NCBI GenBank assembly: GCA_947652115.1
Contig: OX393562.1
Location: forward strand, 16,505,002-16,569,001
Source of the DNA: Blastomussa wellsi
Taxonomy: Eukaryota; Cnidaria; Anthozoa; Scleractinia; Plerogyridae
DNA: 64,000 nt
Direction: 5' to 3'
The notes beneath the pieces were generated by a model. That model was given only the letters and a program-made list of their open reading frames with translations, was not told the DNA's origin and ran no database searches. Each line of letters starts with the position of its first letter. The first letter of the stretch is position 1. The translations under genes and the position numbers were made by a program. Positions 1-12,883 of the stretch are shown here, one piece after another.

Positions 1-260
1 TAGCGACCGACATATTTTATCTGTTTCCAGCGACGTTGAATGCTGCAAGCAGGTGACACCTTTACGAAAATATACTCCTCGCTAATTCTTCTTTCTTTGG
101 GGTTCGTTATTTTTTGTACAATCGCTGTTTGTGATAACAATAACAATAATAGAGGCGCAAAGTGGGTGGGTCAGGCTCTTTTACAAATAGATTCCATGTT
201 GCCATGTGGTAAGAACAAAAAGGTGGCACACAAGGCGATAGCCGAGTATTGATACACTAA
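1..260. repeat. Fragment of a dispersed coral repeat
   Basis: The stretch around 187-206 (AGATTCCATGTTGCCATGTG) recurs at 57791-57810, also in non-coding sequence. It is followed by text of the type GGTAAGAACAAAAAGGTGGCACAC, which resembles a repeat I associate with anthozoan genomes. The 70-codon open frame across it shows no recognisable domain and is best read as chance. From 260 to 770 I see nothing I can name. Confidence 0.4.
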
Positions 261-769
261 TCTGATAGGGCTAGTTATATCAATAACACAGGGTATCTAA
301 ACTATCTTTTAGTTATTTCCTGCATTGATATACTTCTAATACTTGGAGGAAGTCCACACAGTTTAGTAATTTCTGAGACATAAAAGTGATCAGGCCATAT
401 TAATTGAATAATTAAAACACGCTTGCCTGTCTGCTGTAAAATAAGCTGCAGTAAATAACATGGAGATAATGTTAATATGAAAGTACACGACATAATATTT
501 CTTTGAGCAGTGATAAAAGAACAACTATCAGAATTGATTTCTGAGCATTTATCAATCTTGAGCACCCCCTCGCCTCCCAAATGAACATTTTGGGGCCCCA
601 GTTTCAGTGCCATAACTATTGCTGTCACACAATATAAAATTTATTTTGCGGAATATTCATTCTTGTGATTCGTACCTGCCAGTCTGGAACTGGCTGTTCT
701 GCAGCCCACATTTTCCGGGGTATAACATACTGATGCCACTGACTGATGTAATGCATGTCATATGCACAG

Positions 770-886
770 TATGCTATAATAATGATGAATTGATTGCAAA
801 TTCATTGAAAACTGAGTCAGAATTTGGAGATCTGGGTGGCACATATCCAACGAAAAGCTACCTGCGTCTTCCCCCCACTCCGGAGG
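770..886 (+). CDS. Tentative upstream exon of the RGS12-like gene
   Basis: An open stretch reading ...SYLRLPPTPE lies between a plausible acceptor (GCACAG, ends 769) and a donor (GGTATG, from 887). Its phase (ends on the first base of a codon) joins the 15-nt micro-exon at 1181 and then the exon at 5967 without a stop. The acceptor is weak and the true left border may differ. RNA evidence would settle it. Confidence 0.4.
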
Positions 887-3800
887 GTATGCAGTAGATC
901 TCAATGAGACCCCACATTTTAAAATGCTTCGCCGCCTCTGTTGTCTGCTTTAATAAGGAAAAGGTACCAGCTGGGCCGAAATCCAGAGCACCTTAAAAAA
1001 TGTTCAGAACATTGGATGTGATTGGATCATCTTCAAAAAACCTGTTGAAAATCTTGTACCTTTATGCCAGAAAAAGTTGGCAGGTATTCTTACAAGTATA
1101 GTTTATTCTGTAATGTTTTTTTCTTATCCTGAACTTTGTTTAACTTTTCTGTTTATTTTTTATTTCTCTGCAGTCCTTAGCTCATTCAGATATAGGTAAG
1201 TTAACAGGATGTGTTTCCTATTTTTCTGTGGTAAATTGTACATTTCTATCTAGGTGGGTACAAATTAATGTGTCTGGTGGCCTAATGGTTAGTGCGCTGG
1301 ACTCCAGATCGAACGGTCCAGGTTAAAGCCCTCAGGTCAGGGCACTGTATTGTGTTCTTGGGCAAGACACTGTACTCTCACAATGCCTCTCTTCACCCAG
1401 GAGAATAAATGGGTACCAGCAAATTATTTTAATGCTGGGGGTAACCCTGTAATGGACAAGCATCCCATCCAGGGGGAGTAGAAATACTCTCTGTCGCTTC
1501 ATTCTAAGGAGACTGGGATAAGCTCTGGCCTGATGGCCACTAGGCTTGTATGTGGACTTTATGTGTACCTTTTCCTTTTTGATCAGTTGCAAAACATAAT
1601 ACTATATACAGTAGTTCAAACAACGTTGCATCACATTATTTAATCATGTTATCTGAACAGACACTCTAAACATTTCTAAACAAATCTGGATTTGTTGGAA
1701 AATCCAGGACCATGGAATAATAAAAATGATTGAAATTATATAAACAGTAACCTCCATTTAGCACAAAAATATGCTAAGATATTTCTCTGCGGACAGTATC
1801 TGTTCTGAGAGCAAAGCTTGATGAAAACTGTGAGCCTCAAGGAACAGATAATTCCCAAGGACAAATATCTGAGCATATTTTGGTGCCAATGTTTGGAGAT
1901 GTTGCAGTTAAATTTTACTTTCAGGTCAAATGTTTTCATTCTGTTTAAAATGTTCAGTTCTATAAAAAAAAACACTTTACTCGGGATGAAAACTAAATGT
2001 GCGTGCATCTCAAAATTCAAAACCTGGGGAATATCGCTTGGGATATAAATTATTCCCAAGTTTTATCAGCATCGCGTGAAGTGTTTAGGCCAGTTGTGTG
2101 CAAGAAAAAATATTTGAGGATATTTACAATGTATTTAACAATATTATTATTAAAGTGGGAAATTATGGAGGGGGAATTGGGACCAAAATGCAATTGAATC
2201 GAGATTAATGCCATTGGACCATCGATGCTATGGCATTAGATCATACATCATTCCATCGGGCCTGTTTTTGCACTTCATTGGATCGAACTTCATGTCATTG
2301 GATCGGAGTTCATGTCATTGGATCGGACTTCATGTCATTGGATCATACATCATTCTCTCGGACGATATTGGATCGGACTTCATGTCATTGGATCGGACTT
2401 CATGCCATTGAATCGGACTTCATGTCATTGAATCGTGCTCATTTTATCGGGCTTTGTATCCTATCGGGTCAGCGGCAATCAACGGCTCATTAAACAGGTA
2501 TCCCAAAATGCTTTTCCAGATAATAACAAATATGGCGGCCCATGGACAGGGTCAAGGTCGAACAGCGCAAGAGCTTATAGAAAGCAACATAAAAACAGTA
2601 CTTCTTGATGTTTTGAATCGATTTTCCTCCGGTACAGATCTAGATTATGGTCTATATAAGGTGGAGTGGTTATGCTCACTAGTTGTGAGGCTGGGAGGAA
2701 TGTTAGAAGAAGTTCTTCTTCCAAATTTACTTCAAGCCCGTGATCTCATTTCACTTATGATTAAGGATAATGAGGAATCTTCAGACGTCCACAACAACAG
2801 AGCGATGATAGTTACTGGGAATAAAGGTAGGCCAAAGATATTCATCAGTCCAAATCAGCTTGAGTACTTCTTAGAGAAAGGTTTCAAGGGCACTGGCATA
2901 GCTAAGATGCTCTGTGTCAGTACTAAGACAATTTACAGAAGACTACAAGAATTTGGATTGCCAGTTCGCGCGAGCTACTCAGCTGTAAGTGAAGCTGAGT
3001 TAGACGCTATCATTCTGGACACACTCCACAACTTCCCAAACTGTGGCTACAAATCGATGCGGGGTCATCTTCTGTGTAAGGGTCTAAAAGTTCAAGAAGA
3101 AAGAATCAGGGAAGCAATGAGAAGAGCTGACCCTGAAGGTAATGTATGAATAAAAAGTCAATGACTTATGTTTAGAACTTGGATTGTGGACTAAATTACG
3201 TTTTCAAATAGAGTTTCTTCAAGAATTGTCTCTAATAGGCCACTTCCAAAAATGCCATAAAACTCTTTTTGACCCCCTCCCCCATTTTTTTGTAAGCACT
3301 GGTTTTAACTTTTGTTGGGAGAATTTTTAAGTCCCAAGAGAAACTGAAAATGATACCATTGTTAGCTGTCTTAAGTGGAAATTAGCCCCTTCCTTTACTG
3401 ATTGACGGGTCTCTGTTTGAACATAAACAATCAATTTTCTCAGTTCAAAATATGTGTTTCTTCAGAATATCTAATGAGTTTCTTCTAATTTTTAAATTAT
3501 TCATGCACTTGCATGTGTATAACTTATGAAAGACACCATAGTTATTATGAGGAACTGGTTAGGAAACTCGGAAAACTTCAAAGGAACAAACAGATCACAG
3601 TGTTGATGTTGGAAGTCCCACAACTGGGCACAATCTTTTGTTTTATGCTGCGTCACACACTTTGGTGGAATTAAGTAACCATCAATTTATTTAACAATTA
3701 GACCTTGAGCCCGCGTTTTTTATGAGCTCATAAAATAAGAGTACAGTGGAAGCCACTGTACTCTGAAAATGAAAAAAAGTTTTGCATATTAATAACGCCA

Positions 3801-6800
3801 NNNNNNNNNNNNNNNNNNNNNNNNNNNNNNNNNNNNNNNNNNNNNNNNNNNNNNNNNNNNNNNNNNNNNNNNNNNNNNNNNNNNNNNNNNNNNNNNNNNN
3901 NNNNNNNNNNNNNNNNNNNNNNNNNNNNNNNNNNNNNNNNNNNNNNNNNNNNNNNNNNNNNNNNNNNNNNNNNNNNNNNNNNNNNNNNNNNNNNNNNNNN
4001 AGCCACTTTGATTTTATGAGCTCATAAAAAACGCGGGCTCAAGGTCTAATTGTTAAATAAATTGATGGTTACTTAATTCCACCAAAGTGTGTGACGCAGC
4101 ATAAAACAAAAGATTGTGCGCAGTTGTGGGACTTCCAACATCAACACTGTGATCTGTTTGTTCCTTTGAAGTTTTCCGAGTTTCCTAACCAGTTCCTCAT
4201 AATAACTATGGTGTCTTTCATAAGTTATACACATGCAAGTGCATGAATAATTTAAAAATTAGAAGAAACTCATTAGATATTCTGAAGAAACACATATTTT
4301 GAACTGAGAAAATTGATTGTTTATGTTCAAACAGAGACTCGTCAATCAGAAAAGGAAGGGGCTAATTTCCACTTAAGACAGCTAACAATGGTATCATTTT
4401 CAGTTAAAAATTCTCCCAACAAAAGTTAAAACCAGTGCTTACAAAAAAATGGGGGAGGGGGTCAAAAAGAGTTTTATGGCATTTTTGGAAGTGGCCTATT
4501 AGAGACAATTCTTGAAGAAACTCTATTTGAAAACGTAATTTAGTCCACAATCCAAGTTCTAAACATAAGTCATTGACTTTTTATTCATACATTACCTTCA
4601 GGGTCAGCTCTTCTCATTGCTTCCCTGATTCTTTCTTCTTGAACTTTTAGACCCTTACACAGAAGATGACCCCGCATCGATTTGTAGCCACAGTTTGGGA
4701 AGTTGTGGAGTGTGTCCAGAATGATAGCGTCTAACTCAGCTTCACTTACAGCTGAGTAGCTCGCGCGAACTGGCAATCCAAATTCTTGTAGTCTTCTGTA
4801 AATTGTCTTAGTACTGACACAGAGCATCTTAGCTATGCCAGTGCCCTTGAAACCTTTCTCTAAGAAGTACTCAAGCTGATTTGGACTGATGAATATCTTT
4901 GGCCTACCTTTATTCCCAGTAACTATCATCGCTCTGTTGTTGTGGACGTCTGAAGATTCCTCATTATCCTTAATCATAAGTGAAATGAGATCACGGGCTT
5001 GAAGTAAATTTGGAAGAAGAACTTCTTCTAACATTCCTCCCAGCCTCACAACTAGTGAGCATAACCACTCCACCTTATATAGACCATAATCGAGATCTGT
5101 ACCGGAGGAAAATCGATTCAAAACATCAAGAAGTACTGTTTTTATGTTGCTTTCTATAAGCTCTTGCGCTGTTCGACCTTGACCCTGTCCATTGGGCCGC
5201 CATATTTGTTATTATCTGGAAAAGCATTTTGGGATACCTGTTTAATGAGCCGTTGATTGCCGCTGACCCGATAGGATACAAAGCCCGATAAAATGAGCAC
5301 GATTCAATGACATGAAGTCCGATTCAATGGCATGAAGTCCGATCCAATGACATGAAGTCCGATCCAATATCGTCCGAGAGAATGATGTATGATCCAATGA
5401 CATGAAGTCCGATCCAATGACATGAACTCCGATCCAATGACATGAAGTTCGATCCAATGAAGTGCAAAAACAGGCCCGATGGAATGATGTATGATCTAAT
5501 GCCATAGCATCGATGGTCCAATGGCATTAATCTCGATTCAATTGCATTTTGGTCCCAATCCCCCCTCCATAGGAAATGATCATCGCAGTGAATTTCCCAT
5601 TTAAGCAATTGGAATAATATTCAGACCTTCAATGGGATTCGGACGCATGACCTCTGGGAAACCAGTATGTTGCTCTACCAACTGAGCTATGAAGCCACAC
5701 ATTGGGAGTGAGGTCAATTTATTGAATTTATATTTTCCTCTGAGGAACATGGAAGATAACCAATGTGGTGTATAGTGCTGAATTGGCTAGAATTACATAT
5801 TAACTTGTATCCAACAAGCGTGAGTGAATAATTGTTTTTAATTATTACAATTGGTGGTCCATTTTATACGAGCTCATATACCATGACGTGTAAACCAATC
5901 AAAACTCAGCAATTGCAAAATACCACGACTAGTTTTACATAATTGCAATGTGTTATTACAATACAGTCTCAGGAACATCCTCAAGTAGGAAGCCATTGAA
6001 TGCCAGTGCAAGTATCAGCTCCAGCACTCAGAGTATTCACAGTTTGAGTAGTATGCCTGGCGACATGACCCAAGTGGATGGCAGAGTAGGTCGCTGGGCC
6101 CTTGGATTTGACAAACTCATGGAAGATCCTGCTGGGCTGGGTTGCTTTAAGGTACATGTATGTGTGCAAGATTGGTGGGCTGTGTAGTAGCTCTTGTATC
6201 ACATGAATGACTTGCTACCCTGCATGAAAACAATAAGACTAACAACAAGAACAATGTCCCTCGCCCCTAAAACAATAACTGCTACACTTAAAGGACCAGT
6301 AGAGTTACAAGCTTACGTGAGCTGCTACACTTCTCAAATTAGTCCTTTTATTATTTCCATTAATGTTTTTAGTTAGAATAGCATTGGGGGCCTACCCCTA
6401 GCTACAAAACGGTTGCTATAGATGACTACTAAAATCATACCATGGGTGCCCTTTCAATCCTGGGATTAGTTTTTTTGCCATGCGTGTTTGATTGGAGGTG
6501 GATTTCACTTTTGGCAGTTGTGACCATAATTATTTGGAAAGTCACATGACCAGAACACAGAAACGCTAAAAACTCGCACAGCAATTATTGCTTTATCTTT
6601 GTTTTTATTCTTGTTGGTTAGCATAATGATTATTTAAAATAATAACAAGACAGTCATACATACCTTGCATGCTTGCAAGAGAATAGTATATAATGTGACA
6701 ACCAAGGAAGAGACGTAGTACATTGTTGCTGTTAATTGGTTTCCTTCATGCCTCCACAAGGATAGTATGTAATGTAGTAACCAGGAAACAAATGTTGTAC

Positions 6801-9800
6801 ACCAGTTGTACTGTGCTAGGAAAAACCAAAAGGGATGTTTTTAACTTGATCCATTCATCATACAAATATTAGATAGAGAACAGACATCTCTAAATTGATA
6901 GTGTGTTTTGAACATTTTGTATTTGAGATGTCACTACAATTTAATGCAACAACAGGAAATAACGTTAGTGACTCCCATTTTAAAGCCATGGGAAAATTGT
7001 GAGTCTCATGCAAGTCTCTGGTTATTTGGTTTTTAACTGAGTAATGCTTGCAATTTTACATGTAATGCTCCAAAAACTTTTCGTGTTATGAATGCTTTTG
7101 ACTTAAATTGCTTTGTGTTTACAGGAATTCTTGAAGAAAGAATTTAGTGATGAGAACATTGTTTTCTGGATTGCATGTGAAAACTTTAGAAATATCACAG
7201 ATTTTGAAGAGGTAAGAATGGTAACTTTTTTGTTATTTGGAGGCCACAGTGTGGATAAAAATAATGTTGTCTGAATGCTCTGTCATTGGTAACCAAGACA
7301 AGCCATGTGTAGCAGCTGCTTCTCTTGATTCAGTGAGGGCCAAAAATGATTTACGTAAACACATTTTGTAATCCAACTTTGCTCAGAAAATGTACATAAT
7401 AAAAAAAGAGGTTCACTCGTCATTATACACATGGCTCATCAATAAGTCAAATGAATGGAACTCAGGGCTGCAAATGATTTTTCTCACTAAAGGACACAGC
7501 TCTTACAAAGTCAACATTTTGATCGTACAAAACTATGGTGATGTTGGATGTCTATTACAGTACTGCACGATTTCACAGGTTCACTCGTCATTCTACACAT
7601 GGCTCATCAATAAGTCAAATGGATGGAACACAGGGATTCAAATGACGTTTCCTGTAAAAGGACACTGTTCTGACTAAGTCACCATTTTGATTGGACAAAA
7701 CTATAGTGATGTTGGATGTCTATTATGGTACTGTGTGATTACGCATTGTCAACAAAAAACATTTACTGTTTCTATTAATTGGAAGCCAAGAAACAACCAA
7801 CATTCTGTCCTACACAGTGGAGATTTTATCGGACATTGGCAAATTTTGGTCAGCCATTGGTTAATGCCCAACTATTGAGTTGAAGTATCTCTGTCAATAT
7901 TTGCACTCTAAAAGATCCATTTAAGAGGTTTCCTGTACTTCGTCTTTTTCCTTTGTACCATATCAAAAGCACCTGCAAATGAGGATTTGGGGCATCTTGT
8001 TGACTAGTGACAACTTTTTTTAGAAAGTTGGGATCTTGGCCTTTTTATAAAACTATAAGGATATACAGTGTGCAGAATCCTCTCCAGTTTAATTGTCATA
8101 ATGGTCATGTTTTTCCCCTACTAGCTGAAAATGGAAGCAGAAAGCATCTTTCACAATCATCTTGATGCAAATGCTCCAATGCCTGTTAACATTGATAGTT
8201 GTGCTGTGAAAGATGCAGAGGAACAATTGCAAAATCCAAACAATGACATGTTTCGCCTTCAGCAGCAGCAGGTAAAGTGAGCTTGTTTATTGTTTAAACA
8301 TGTATGTTTGGTCATAAAATCTATTTAATTTTACAATGTGATTTCAATGTTGAACTCTATGGATGAAACCTGGTTTGTGATCATTTTTGTGTTGTACAAG
8401 GTCCATTGTGTGTGCTTTTGAGTAAAGGTGTTTCCATATAATGCTATGTTTTTGTGGTCAGCGCTTGACTAAGACTTCAGTAGTATAACATGGTGGCAAG
8501 TTAACAAATGATTGCTAATTATTTACTGTGTTCTGTAGGTTTACACACTGATGAAATTTGACAGCTACCCACGTTTCCTGAAGTCTGATGTGTACAGGCA
8601 GAGCCTTGTGACTGAAATGGAGGGAGGACCCCTCACTTGTGAAGAGGGTGAAGAAGAGAGAGAAATGAAAGGCAGAGGCTTCTTCTGGAAGGTATGTGTC
8701 ATGGTCTGTGCACTTTCAAATTTGTTATTCGTATTTGTTATACCCGAACGGCTGAGTCGAACGTAAATTTCTGGCCCAGACTCCAAACCACATTTAAAGC
8801 TTGGCTACTAAGCACTAGTTCATTTTGTTTCAATGGTGAAGGAATTTCAATGTTATGGCGTGTTTCGAACTGATAATCTTGAATAATTGGATCAAAAGAG
8901 CATTTTAAGTTAAAGAAGTTGTAAATTCAAACGAAAAGGAAGGTACGACAAATGAAATTTCGCTTTCTTTAGACTTGATAAATGTGAAAGATGGCAACAA
9001 CTTCTATGTCGTTGTTTTGAAACCTTGATTGTTTGTCCTTGTTTGTTTGTAGCAATACAACTCTGCTGGAACTTCAAGCTTTATTGTTTTTATTTTTTCC
9101 AAAATCAGCACTTCTAAATTGGGGGTGCGGCTTATCTATGGATGCAGCTTATACACGGATGTTTACGGTATTTTGAGGTGACCTACATTTTAAGGGTAAT
9201 TTGGTCAATTGCTGAAATTGACTCAAAATAATTATCATGATGCAGCTCCTTTAACTTTTCTGCAAACAGCTGTGCTAGAATCAGTGGTTCAAGGCCACAA
9301 TAAACATTTATCTTGTTCCTCAGATTAAATTTTCTGTCAGGGATGAGCTAACATCTGTAAAAAATTCAAACAGATAGTTATTGTGAATTGAGCAGTTTTG
9401 ACTGTGTAAAATTTCTAGAAATATATGGAAACTGTAATGAGAATTTACTGGTGGGTTATTGGATTTGAAAAACCAGCAGATGCAGAGTAAGTGGGTGTTT
9501 GTGTTGTCAAAAGTGACGTTTTCTAAAACATACAAACTGGTATTTACATGTATAAAGATAATTGAAAATAACAAAACTAAATCACTAAAAGAAATATAAA
9601 TACACAGTATTAAACAAAGTTTGAAGTAAATGTAAAAGAAACTCAAAGGTAAGTTTTCAAACTTATTCAAAGAAAATAATGTGCTAAATGTTTTCTTTAA
9701 ATTTTAATGGATCAGGTTCTACATATTTTGTGGATGGAAGTAATATTCAAAATAAATATGTTATGTTGCAACTGTATCCCCTGGATTAAAATAAATTTCA

Positions 9801-12800
9801 TTAGTTGAATAAGGTAAAAATAATAATATTAGCTGAGAAAAAATAACACAGCAACCTAAGCAATAAAAACAAAGAGGATATTTATTGATTGGAGATGGAA
9901 AGCCAAGTTCTTTATAAATGCATCCAGATGAAGGTTCTCACTCATTTAGCCTGAAATTTATCTGATTGTGTAATAAATTGCAACTATAACGAACATAAAC
10001 ACAACCTTTAAAGCTGTGAAAAACATCCAAATTCCAGGTGCCTTTTCTTTATCCCTCTTCTGAAGAATCTGTCAGTGAATTCTCTAGTAGCAGCAGTAGA
10101 AGCAGTTTTAGCCTTGAAACGCAGGTAAACAACTGAATTAACTGTGATAGTGAATTATCAGTAGTTAAATTATATTTGTTTTAACCTAACTAAAGTAAAC
10201 AGCGTGAAATTTAAACTGCAGCAGCTATCAAATTTTGCTTGCACAGGGCAGTCACATTCTAATCCTTGGAGACCCAGGGACGAAAGTTTACAAGAAGTCA
10301 CAAGAGTGCCCCTGGGATGCTACACTTAAATGACCAGTTCCACAACCCGTTTGAATGCTTGCCTCTGATAGGCCATGTGGCCAATTGAATGGGTCGTGGA
10401 ACTGGTCATTTAAGTGTAACATCCCAGGGGCACTCTTGTGACTTCTTGTAAACTTTCCCCCCTGGGTCTCCGAGGATGTCACATTCTTGGCTCAGTTTAC
10501 CTTTTGTTCGGTTAGTTCGCAGACGATTTGCCAGGGCCATGAAAAAATTCCTTGCCCTGCAGGAAAATTTACTTGTCTCGGATTCCCACATGGGAATTTA
10601 TTTGAACCGAGCCCTGTTATGACTAAGTGCAAAGACTTTGAAATTAAATAGAAATCCAGAGAAGCACCCTATTCTAGAAGACCTCATACTCCCAACTTCC
10701 AGTCGACCAACATTCTTTACCTTTGAGTTGCAAATTTTATTGAAATTATTAGAAACTCATTTATTGATAATTATTATAGCCCCCAAGATACTTTTATTTT
10801 TTTAATGATAATTCATGTTTACCCTGATTACAGGGACTTTACATGGACATATACGCTGAAATATCAATACCCTTTTCTTGTTTCTTGCATTATGCCCCAA
10901 TGGTTTGTGCATCACGTTGGGTTCAGTTTCAGTTGGTGTTTCCCCATGTCCCTCTTGCCAACAAGTAAACTCTTGCATATAAGTGTGAAATTGGGTCGAA
11001 AGTTTACTTAGTTCATAAATTCCCAGCTATCCGAGGAAGGTGTTGCTGTTGAAACCAAACAGAAGCCAAACCGAGGGATGCATATTAGAAATGTGAAGGG
11101 AGAAGTCCAAAAACAAAACAAAAAAATATCCTTCAAAACAAAAATTAAGAAAAATAATCTTGCATTGTAAAGGAATCAGAAAATATAACCTGCATGGGTT
11201 GCACTCATGCTGGTTATAAAAAAATAACATACCTTTCCAGAAAGTCCTACCCCCCCCCCCCCCACTTGTCCCCCTCCCTTCACATTTGTAATGGTGCATC
11301 CCTAAACCCTTTGTAAACCTGCATTTTCCTGCACTTTTTCTTGCTTGGTGCTGTTGCCTTATTTTCTTAAATGTGATTGGTTCATTATCTATCCACATTT
11401 CTTGTTATAATTACTTTTCTGACGACACTGGCCTTATTAGGTGCGGACCACTTGAAATCGCGGGAGGGGGCAGGGTGTGACAATTCCCCCAAAAAATTCC
11501 TGTAAAGGAAATAAAATTCATGCAAGCAGATGACCATCGACAAAAATCCTTCCATGTCAAAAAAAAAGTCCTGCACTGAGAAGTTTTTACCCTTCCCCCT
11601 CCCCTCCCACGATTTCTAATGGTCCGTACCGCAGGAAACTACTCTAACGTTCTAGTTTATTGCAGAATGTATGTTCTAATCAGGGATTCTTTTTTCCTTA
11701 TTGAAAATGTGCAGCGTTCAGGTCGCAGCTGGGGCAGCAAGCACAGCAGCAAACGATCAACCAGCGGCATGGACGGAGACAGGAAAAAATCATTTCTCCC
11801 TTGGAAAGGTAAGTTCCTCAGAAGATGATACACCTGTCCAAGAACAATTACAATAAATAAGTAACACGTGGGTTTTAGTTCCCAGTGAATGAAGTGATGA
11901 CGTTTCAATAAAATCATTGACTTTGATTTGCGTGCTCATTCGTTTTTGTTCCGGTAAAGCGCGTCACGCTAGGCACGCAGAAATAACACAAGTCACGCAC
12001 AACATGTGGGGCGGTACGTAGCTCTTTACAAAGTCCCACAGTATTGGCTGAAAAAAAATGTTAAACAAACAACAGTAACAATGGACCCTAGCCCTAAAAC
12101 AATAGAGCTGCGTGCTTTTAAGGTCCAATGAAATTAGAGGTTCTAGAGAGCTGAGAACTATCTCCAATATGTACAAGAGTCACGCATGATAGGAATTTAT
12201 TTTTGTCCTGTTTGTCAGGAAATGTTTGGTTTAACAAGAGAAATGGTTTAGCGTAGACCACATTTATTGTGTACTGTCTTCACTCTAATTTCGAGAATCG
12301 CTGAGGTCTTTGTGATTAAAAGTTCATGTATTTACCATGGCAGCTGTTATATTTAATAATCTGTTTCACTTGCTTTTACTTCAGTATACAATCTTTGTTT
12401 AATAAGAATATTGTTTCTTCCGGCCTAGGCTCAATATTGCCATTTTGCTGCCGACATAAGGCTGCCAATATTCTTTTGAATTTTCTTAAAGAGTTGAAGG
12501 AAAACAAAGTGGAACGTCAGATTATCTGCGCTATCACGACTTTGATAGTACTTTGAAGTACTTTTGGAGCCAGGCTGGATAGTGATTTTTACTCATGAAG
12601 GGACAGTAGTCCCGAAAATCCTGAAACAATTAGCGCTGAATAACGAAAAACAATTTTAAACTGAATCATTGTATAGGCGCTATACAGTTAGCTTCTTGCA
12701 AAATGTTATCAGCATCGGACATACGGCTAGTGCTGTTTCTAATGTTGTTTTTTTTTTGCTAGTTTTTCCGTTTAAAGAAAGAAAAAATTTATACCGTTTA

Positions 12801-12848
12801 GTTAAAAACATATAATTGTATTGTATTTACAACTTTTCAACACACATG

Positions 12849-12883
<35 letters not shown>

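Larger units (their letters stand above)
2155..3736 (+). repeat. Left arm of a 1.6-kb inverted duplication
   Basis: Nearly identical, in reverse complement, to 4011-5600 (for example TTGAGCCCGCGTTTTTTATG at 3703 against its complement at 4021). Differences seen include a 13-base length change near 3340, one base near 3627, and about 20 bases at the outer end near 2165. The arm holds a 20-bp minisatellite and an integrase-type ORF. It lies in an intron of the RGS12-like gene. Confidence 0.9.

Noticed and set aside
2208..2493. Open frames over the 20-bp repeat
   Set aside because: They translate the minisatellite (HWIGLHVIGS-type) and occur in more than one frame.
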